From NCBI GenBank assembly GCA_002418835.1, contig DIEX01000021.1, positions 1-20,998 of the forward strand: DNA of 20,998 nucleotides, written 5' to 3'. A program made the translations under genes and the position numbers. Shown here piece after piece: positions 15,859 through 20,998 of this stretch. The notes beneath the pieces are model-generated. The model searched no databases, had not been told where the DNA came from, and saw only the letters and a program-made list of their open reading frames with translations. The stretch is from Spirochaetia bacterium UBA5763 (GTDB lineage Bacteria > Spirochaetota > UBA4802 > UBA5550). The stretch's first letter is position 1, and each line of letters starts with the position of its first letter.

Positions 15859-16864
15859 TGCCTGTTCTTATCCCTGCAATAAATATCTTATAACTGCTCT
15901 GCAATGTCCACGCTGACGTGTGGCTCACAGAAGCGGAACTCCTTATAGACCCGGCAGAGAAGCCCGGCAGCTGATATGATTTCCCGGCGATAACGATCTT
16001 ACCGGTCATTCCATAAACGGTTCCCGCTCCGTTTCCGGAACCTCTGCCCGGTGAAATATCAGGTTCATGTACAAGTTCAACACCGAAAGAATCCGCAAAA
16101 ATTCTGTAAATATCAGTACCATCCGCAGCGAACAGTTCACCATCCGAAGAAAATACATCCGGAATTGATTTAAAGTGTCCGCCATAACCGGCAAAACCGT
16201 CTGCAAAAAGAAATACAGGTCCGCTTTTCTCTTCCGCATCACCGCAACTTACCCAGGGGTCATTTTTCAGTGATAATAAAAATCTTTCAATATCCGGTTG
16301 AGTCATATTTTCCAGATCAAATATTATTCTGATATCATCGTTTTTCAGAGAATGAAGCATTTCAAGAGCTTCCATCCTGTATCGTGTAATTCCATATCTC
16401 CATGCAAGGATAAAACCATTTCTTCTGAAAACATCAAAATCTTTATTGCTGCGAAGCAGGATCATCTTAGCGGACCAGTTATCCATTGCATCTTTACTCT
16501 TTGAATAAAGATTAAATAAACCATTATACAATGCAGATATAAAATTTTTTTCACTCGCAAGAAGTCCGGGAAACAACCTGAGCATGAGAAAAAATTTTTC
16601 CTCTACAGCCCGGAATCTCCCATCTTTTCCTATATATCCTTTTCCGGAGAGTTTCAATACTGTATCGAATAATCCGCACAGCAGATCATCAGTGAAACCA
16701 GACCCCTCTTCATAAACAGGTATAATCATCCTGTAAAAAAGTGAAAATATATCATCATAATCAGGCTCACGATTAGCCGGCCTGTTATATTCAAATATAC
16801 TGTTCAGTGATGAACGGTTCCGTTCAAGGGATTCTCTCATTCCCTCGGGTATCACTCTTTCCAT
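15851..16864 (-). CDS. Unrecognised protein between MoxR and VWA genes
   Basis: This 337-residue protein has no catalytic motif I can identify. The N-terminal part is helical. The middle has a DUF-like stretch (GPVFLFADGFAGYGGHF) and the C-terminal quarter is Gly/Ser-rich (ISPGRGSGNGAGTVYG). It is locked in the operon: its ATG overlaps the end of the MoxR gene by 13 bases and its stop overlaps the VWA gene by 8. It probably forms part of the same complex. Confidence 0.75.
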   Translation of the reverse strand: MERVIPEGMRESLERNRSSLNSIFEYNRPANREPDYDDIFSLFYRMIIPVYEEGSGFTDDLLCGLFDTVLKLSGKGYIGKDGRFRAVEEKFFLMLRLFPGLLASEKNFISALYNGLFNLYSKSKDAMDNWSAKMILLRSNKDFDVFRRNGFILAWRYGITRYRMEALEMLHSLKNDDIRIIFDLENMTQPDIERFLLSLKNDPWVSCGDAEEKSGPVFLFADGFAGYGGHFKSIPDVFSSDGELFAADGTDIYRIFADSFGVELVHEPDISPGRGSGNGAGTVYGMTGKIVIAGKSYQLPGFSAGSIRSSASVSHTSAWTLQSSYKIFIAGIRTGNG

Positions 16865-18435
16865 TTCAGCCAGCGCAAATAGTTGGTATATCTCTGGTGG
16901 AGGTACTTCAGAGTGAGTATATCATCAAACTGCGGAGCATAAAGTTTTCTACCTGCGGAAATATCTCCAAGCATCTTTTCTATCTGCTGTACTGTATGTT
17001 CAGCCTGCGACTCGGTTGTCCCGTCAAGGCCCCTGGCAAAAGCAGCAAGAAGTTCCCCCACAGGATCTTTTTTATCCAGCCCGGCTTTATCATACTCAGC
17101 GCATGACAGATCAAAAAGCTTCCTTATCCAGCTGACACGGTCATATCTGTAAACCATGTTCTCCGGCTGTTCAAAAAAAGGTGAATCGCTGTTCTGGGCA
17201 AGTTTATCATGCAGAACAAAAGGAAGTATATGCCTCACATCGCTGAACTCCGCCTTATCATTTCCCCTGAAGTACGCAAGCGCTTTAATAAAAGTAAGGC
17301 ATGTCATAAATGCACGTACCGAAAGACCGTTCATAGTCTGATAACTGATATCTTTAAGCTGATCTTTCCCTGTTTCACTCTGCATAACCTGCGGGATTGC
17401 TGTTCCGGACAGCTTCACATTATCCTTGGTCTTATATTCAATCTGTTCGCCGCCGGATTCAAGAAGTTCAAACTGCGAAGCGAAGTATTCTATCCTCCGC
17501 ATAAGCCTGTCCGGAATATCCACTTCGAGGATCTCCCTGTTTATAATTTCAATCTCATCTTCAGTAAAAATGATCTCTGCCGGGATCATCTCTTCAGGCT
17601 TGATACCCCGTTCAACCCTGTCCAGAAGATCTTTCAGAAATCTGGTATTAAAATGAAGCGCGCGCACAACAATGTCTATGCGATCTTTAAGCGCTTCAAT
17701 CACCTGATATGTGCCTCCGCCTGCATCATCATTTGCAGTAAGATACCACGCAGCTTCAGGGCAGTCATAGACCTGGTCAAGAAGTTCAGCATAGTTTTCG
17801 CTCATTACATTAAGGAGAGCTGACTGGGTCCTTGCCGGGATCCTGTTGTACTCATCAATAATCTTTACCTTCATACCAAGCCACTTACGCCAGGCGATCT
17901 TAATGTCATCCATACTCTTCGCGCTAACCATATCAGAAGGGAGAGGATTACCAAGGAGATCAGAAACAGTCATCTGCGGCTGCCCATGCTGTACAGCTCT
18001 CTTGATATCCTTCATGGAATAACCGGCAAGAAGTCCCATGATCATGGCGCTTGAAGTTTTACCCCGACCAGGCCCTCCCACGAGGAGACACTTCCTCCTT
18101 GTAACAAGTGTAAGAAGCGGAAAAAGTATAAAACTCGCATAACTTTGGCCGGTTGCCAGTGTTAAACCTGTTTTATTATCACCAATAACATACCTGTTCG
18201 GAGCAGTATTATTATATTCAATATCGCAGAAGGGGTTTATAATTGCATAATTAGCAATCCAGAAATAAGCTTTACGGAGTTTCTCATCAAGACCGTAGGA
18301 TTCACCGGCATTTTCCGCCACAGTACCGGCAGGTCTATTGTAAAGATCTGCAATATCAAATTTTCTCTTCCCATGCACATTTCCAGGAACTGTGGGAGAT
18401 TGTGAAACCTTCCCCAGGCTCTTATGCTCTTCCAT
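16852..18435 (-). CDS. MoxR-type AAA+ ATPase
   Basis: This 527-residue AAA+ ATPase probably remodels or activates a partner complex together with the downstream VWA protein. Walker A is GGPGRGKTS (120-128); Walker B is KIIDEYNRIP (191-200), the DEYNR form typical of MoxR. LLNVM and WYLTANDD (sensor 1) follow, then ALKDRID and a helical lid. At 527 residues it is longer than minimal MoxR (about 330), with an N-terminal extension of about 110 residues and a long helical C-terminus. ATG 18435 has GGAGG 4 bases upstream. It is the first gene of the eight-gene leftward run and is preceded by a candidate promoter and leader hairpin. Confidence 0.9.
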   Translation of the reverse strand: MEEHKSLGKVSQSPTVPGNVHGKRKFDIADLYNRPAGTVAENAGESYGLDEKLRKAYFWIANYAIINPFCDIEYNNTAPNRYVIGDNKTGLTLATGQSYASFILFPLLTLVTRRKCLLVGGPGRGKTSSAMIMGLLAGYSMKDIKRAVQHGQPQMTVSDLLGNPLPSDMVSAKSMDDIKIAWRKWLGMKVKIIDEYNRIPARTQSALLNVMSENYAELLDQVYDCPEAAWYLTANDDAGGGTYQVIEALKDRIDIVVRALHFNTRFLKDLLDRVERGIKPEEMIPAEIIFTEDEIEIINREILEVDIPDRLMRRIEYFASQFELLESGGEQIEYKTKDNVKLSGTAIPQVMQSETGKDQLKDISYQTMNGLSVRAFMTCLTFIKALAYFRGNDKAEFSDVRHILPFVLHDKLAQNSDSPFFEQPENMVYRYDRVSWIRKLFDLSCAEYDKAGLDKKDPVGELLAAFARGLDGTTESQAEHTVQQIEKMLGDISAGRKLYAPQFDDILTLKYLHQRYTNYLRWLKWKE

Positions 18436-18453
18436 GAAACCTCCATTAACTAC

Positions 18454-18481
18454 CGGTGAATTTCCCGGCGGGGGATCACCG
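18454..18481. repeat. Leader hairpin before the MoxR gene
   Basis: CGGTGA (18454-18459) pairs with TCACCG (18476-18481) and TCCC with GGGA inside, giving 10 pairs with a 3-base bulge. It lies at the predicted transcript start and ends about 10 bases before the GGAGG of moxR. It could protect the 5' end or regulate translation. Confidence 0.4.
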
Positions 18482-18489
18482 CTTATTTT

Positions 18490-18518
18490 AATTTAACTAC
18501 CGGCTTCACCAATTTCAA
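18490..18518 (-). promoter_or_regulatory. Candidate sigma-70-type promoter for the MoxR operon
   Basis: Reading leftwards, TTGAAA (18518-18513) and TAAATT (18495-18490) are 17 bases apart, about 55 bases before ATG 18435. The -35 matches consensus at five of six bases, the -10 at four. Confidence 0.4.
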
Positions 18519-18817
18519 GAGAATAAATGATATTTCTTGACAGATCCATGTCTGCAATAATAGAAACAAAACAAAAAAATAAATAATAATCCTGCTACCG
18601 ATGCTGTTACATTAATACAGTGCCGGTACTGGCGCTCTATATTTTAATAGTTCTTATGTTCGTCCCTTCTGCCTTGATAGATAAACCTTAAAAAAATTTC
18701 ACCTGCATCTTTAAAAAATTTTTATAACCCTATAAAATCTATTAGAGGGATTTTTCTACATTACCCGCAGAGAACACAAGTTGCATAAACAGCAATTTCA
18801 TTCAATTTACTGCTTGA

Positions 18818-18835
18818 CATTCTTTTTAAAGAATG
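18818..18835. promoter_or_regulatory. Perfect palindrome upstream of acyl-CoA synthetase gene
   Basis: CATTCTTT and AAAGAATG form a perfect 8+8 inverted repeat with a 2-base centre, overlapping a TTGACA (18814-18819). A TATTAT box follows at 18858-18863 and the ATG is 86 bases away. The position suits a repressor operator, for example of a fatty-acid regulator, but the regulator is unknown. Confidence 0.45.
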
Positions 18836-18920
18836 ACGTTCATACCTTTACTATTCATATTATTTTTAGTTACATTCTTATGCATTAGTAATAAAAACAT
18901 AAAAAAATAGAGGAGCTCCT

Positions 18921-20894
18921 ATGGCACAAATCGATTATTTTAACCTACCTTGGAAAGATCAGTGGGAATGGGAGAGAATTGAACTCCCGACCTTTACAAA
19001 GAGATTTGTTGATAATTCGAAGATCTATGCCTCTAAAGATTTCCAGCTTTTTAACGCAGCGCTCTATAACGGCGACAGTAATGGCAGAATGACATGGGGA
19101 GAAGTCTTTGATAGAGTAGAAAATTATGCATGCGGATTAATGAGCATCGGCCTCGGAAAGCAGGAGATGGCGGGGATAATGTCTGCCAGCGGGCCCTACT
19201 GGACTCACGCAGATTTGGCTCTGGCCTGTGCAAATGGAGTAAGCGTAGCGATCTACCCCACACTCTCTTTTAAAGAGGCATCTTACATAGTAAATGACTC
19301 AGGGTGTAAACTCCTTTTCCTCAGGGGGGACAATGTCCTTAAAATGATGCTCGCCGGTTTCAAAGAAATGCCTAAGCTTGAAAAAATTATTGTGCTGGAT
19401 CGGGAATATATAAGCAGCGATTCAAGAGTAATAAGTCTTGGCGATCTTGAAAAAGCCGGTATCGAATGGAAAAAAGATAAAAATAATTACGAAACATACA
19501 TCACCAGAAGAGACGGAGTTGTTCTCGATGATATATATACAATACTCTATACTTCAGGCACAACCGGCCAGGGAAAAGGAGTTGTTCTTACTCATCACAA
19601 CTGTTCTTCAAGAATGATCGGAGTTAATCAATGCTTTGACTACTTCGGAATGGGATTTAAGACTGAATATACAACTCTCTGTTTCCTTCCGCTTGCTCAT
19701 ATATTTGACAGAGGTTCATGCCAGGGCGCTGCTATTTACAACGGATGTACTATCGCATATGCGGATTCTGCCGGGACTCTTCTTGATGACCTGCAGAAAT
19801 ACAACCCGCACTGGATAAACTGTGTTCCGAGACTTTATGAAAAGATATACATACAGCTCCAGCAGAAAATGGGCGAAAGCGGGCTTAAGAGAAAACTCTT
19901 CGACTGGGCACTTAAAGTCGGTGAAGAAGTATTCATGCAGAGATACGATGCTGAAACAGATACCTACAATATGGGTCACGACTTTGACATAACAGGAGAT
20001 CTGCCCTTAGGACTTAAGATAAAGTATAAAATTGCTGATAAACTTTTCGCCAAAGTACGCGCTCTTTTCGGGAAAAACTTCAAACACTCATTCTCCGCAA
20101 GCGCATCCATATCACCCGATCTCCTTAAATTCTTCTATATTATAGGCATCAGGGTTAGTGAAGGATATGGATCAACCGAAAGTTTTAACGCATGCTGTAA
20201 TATGCCGCTTGTGGCATGCAGACCGGGTTCTGTAGGTCTTGCGCAAAGCAGCAGGCTCCGTGTATCTTCAATCGGCGAGCTTGAAATCAGCGGTGCAGGC
20301 GTTTTTAAAAGATACTGGAACAAACCACAGGAGACTGCAGAGGCCTTCACACCTGATGGATGGTTTAAGACAGGTGACAAGGTGGAAGTTGATAAATACG
20401 GCTACTACAAAATCGTCGATCGTATAAAAAACATTATATGTCTTGCAACAGGAAAAAATGTAGCTCCTGCCAAAGTAGAAGCACAGTTTGCCACAAGCCC
20501 GTATATTGAACAAGTATTCACAATCGGTGATGAGCGGGCTGTAATATCAACACTCCTTGTACCGAATTTTACTTACTTCAAAGAAAAATTCGACAACGAA
20601 GGTATTGAATACGATAAAAGCCGGATTGTAATCGACAACTCTGCCGGCGTTCCTATAGTCGTTAAAGTAGGTCCTGACTTTATTGAAAAAGGTAATATTC
20701 GGGAACTCATTGCAGAAGAAGTTTCAAGAGCGAACAAAGAACTTGAAGAATTTGAAAGGATAAAGCAATACACAATTCTTTCAGAGAGATTCACAGAACA
20801 GAACGGAATGTTGACTCCAACACAAAAAACAAAAAAGAGAGTTATTCTCGATATTTATTCAAATGAAATAGACAAGATGTACTCTCAAAAATAA
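18921..20894 (+). CDS. Long-chain acyl-CoA synthetase (AMP-forming)
   Basis: This 657-residue enzyme activates fatty acids to acyl-CoA via an acyl-AMP. Motifs in order: YTSGTTGQGKGVVLTHHN (the ATP/AMP loop, near 210-227), FLPLAHIFDRG, SEGYGSTESF, then GWFKTGDK (ribose-binding Asp) and YYKIVDRIKNIICLATGKNVAP with the hinge region. The length matches eukaryotic-like FAA1/FadD15-type synthetases (about 600-650). ATG 18921 has AGGAG 5 bases upstream. It is a single-gene unit divergent from the MoxR operon, with its own terminator. No membrane segment is evident. Chain-length preference cannot be judged. Confidence 0.93.
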   Translation: MAQIDYFNLPWKDQWEWERIELPTFTKRFVDNSKIYASKDFQLFNAALYNGDSNGRMTWGEVFDRVENYACGLMSIGLGKQEMAGIMSASGPYWTHADLALACANGVSVAIYPTLSFKEASYIVNDSGCKLLFLRGDNVLKMMLAGFKEMPKLEKIIVLDREYISSDSRVISLGDLEKAGIEWKKDKNNYETYITRRDGVVLDDIYTILYTSGTTGQGKGVVLTHHNCSSRMIGVNQCFDYFGMGFKTEYTTLCFLPLAHIFDRGSCQGAAIYNGCTIAYADSAGTLLDDLQKYNPHWINCVPRLYEKIYIQLQQKMGESGLKRKLFDWALKVGEEVFMQRYDAETDTYNMGHDFDITGDLPLGLKIKYKIADKLFAKVRALFGKNFKHSFSASASISPDLLKFFYIIGIRVSEGYGSTESFNACCNMPLVACRPGSVGLAQSSRLRVSSIGELEISGAGVFKRYWNKPQETAEAFTPDGWFKTGDKVEVDKYGYYKIVDRIKNIICLATGKNVAPAKVEAQFATSPYIEQVFTIGDERAVISTLLVPNFTYFKEKFDNEGIEYDKSRIVIDNSAGVPIVVKVGPDFIEKGNIRELIAEEVSRANKELEEFERIKQYTILSERFTEQNGMLTPTQKTKKRVILDIYSNEIDKMYSQK

Positions 20895-20931
20895 ATAACG
20901 CACGTTTATTCAGATTTATTTAAATACTGCA

Positions 20932-20960
20932 AAAGGCTGCCACAAAGGCAGCCTTTTTTA
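20932..20960 (+). terminator. Intrinsic terminator after acyl-CoA synthetase
   Basis: AAAGGCTGCC (20932-20941) pairs with GGCAGCCTTT (20947-20956) around a 5-base loop, followed by a T-run. Confidence 0.9.
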
Positions 20961-20998
20961 TTCATAAAAAAGCATAAAAAAACCCTCTTAAGAAAACT

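Larger units (their letters stand above)
18436..18920. other. Divergent intergenic region
   Basis: This 485-base stretch has no credible gene. It holds the moxR leader hairpin and candidate promoter at its left and a palindrome with nearby promoter-like boxes at its right. An isolated TTGACA at 18537-18542 lacks a good -10. The middle (about 18560-18790) is AT-rich and featureless to my eye. Confidence 0.6.

Overview
The window looks like a bacterial chromosome segment of moderate GC content with an AT-rich accessory insert at its left end. The host is probably an anaerobic Gram-negative. The gene set (LytS/LytTR with a CstA transporter, a MoxR/VWA operon, PnuC/NadR, a candidate selenoprotein) would fit a spirochaete or similar lineage, but nothing here fixes the taxon. 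There is no rRNA, tRNA or CRISPR array.

Region 1 (about 21-5011) is an AT-rich cassette bracketed by an imperfect 36-bp inverted repeat. All its genes read leftwards, apparently as one operon: a membrane-anchored NACHT-like STAND NTPase, an unrecognised 141-residue protein, a 136-residue protein starting with a TNSSSTSF-type N-terminus, and a radical SAM/SPASM enzyme. The NTPase gene carries an in-frame TAA between its membrane segment and its NTPase domain. The cassette contains no recognisable recombinase. It is the best candidate for an undescribed mobile system (defence, peptide modification, or both).

Region 2 (5012-5856) is a scar: the 5' half of an IS1182/DUF772-type transposase followed directly by the last quarter of a potassium channel gene, beginning at its TVGYGD filter.

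Region 3 (5923-9992) is a sensing and uptake module on the + strand: a LytS-type histidine kinase, a LytTR response regulator, and a short CstA-family transporter. Three spaced direct repeats between regulator and transporter look like the regulator's binding sites. A strong bidirectional hairpin terminator ends the module.

Region 4 (9991-18435, minus strand) is a tightly packed eight-gene run: MoxR-type AAA ATPase, an unrecognised protein, an HExxHH metallopeptidase-like/VWA fusion, a helical protein with a charged C-terminus, a PaaK/CapK-like adenylate-forming enzyme, PnuC, NadR, and an AhpD/carboxymuconolactone-decarboxylase-like protein. The last gene is easily misread as a 102-residue ORF. 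Its real frame runs from 10500 to 9991 through a TGA placed exactly at the second cysteine of the redox motif (C-G-G-TGA-I-N-A-H), with a SECIS-like hairpin just downstream, so it is a candidate selenoprotein.

Region 5 (18436-20998) holds a divergent promoter region and a long-chain acyl-CoA synthetase with its own terminator.
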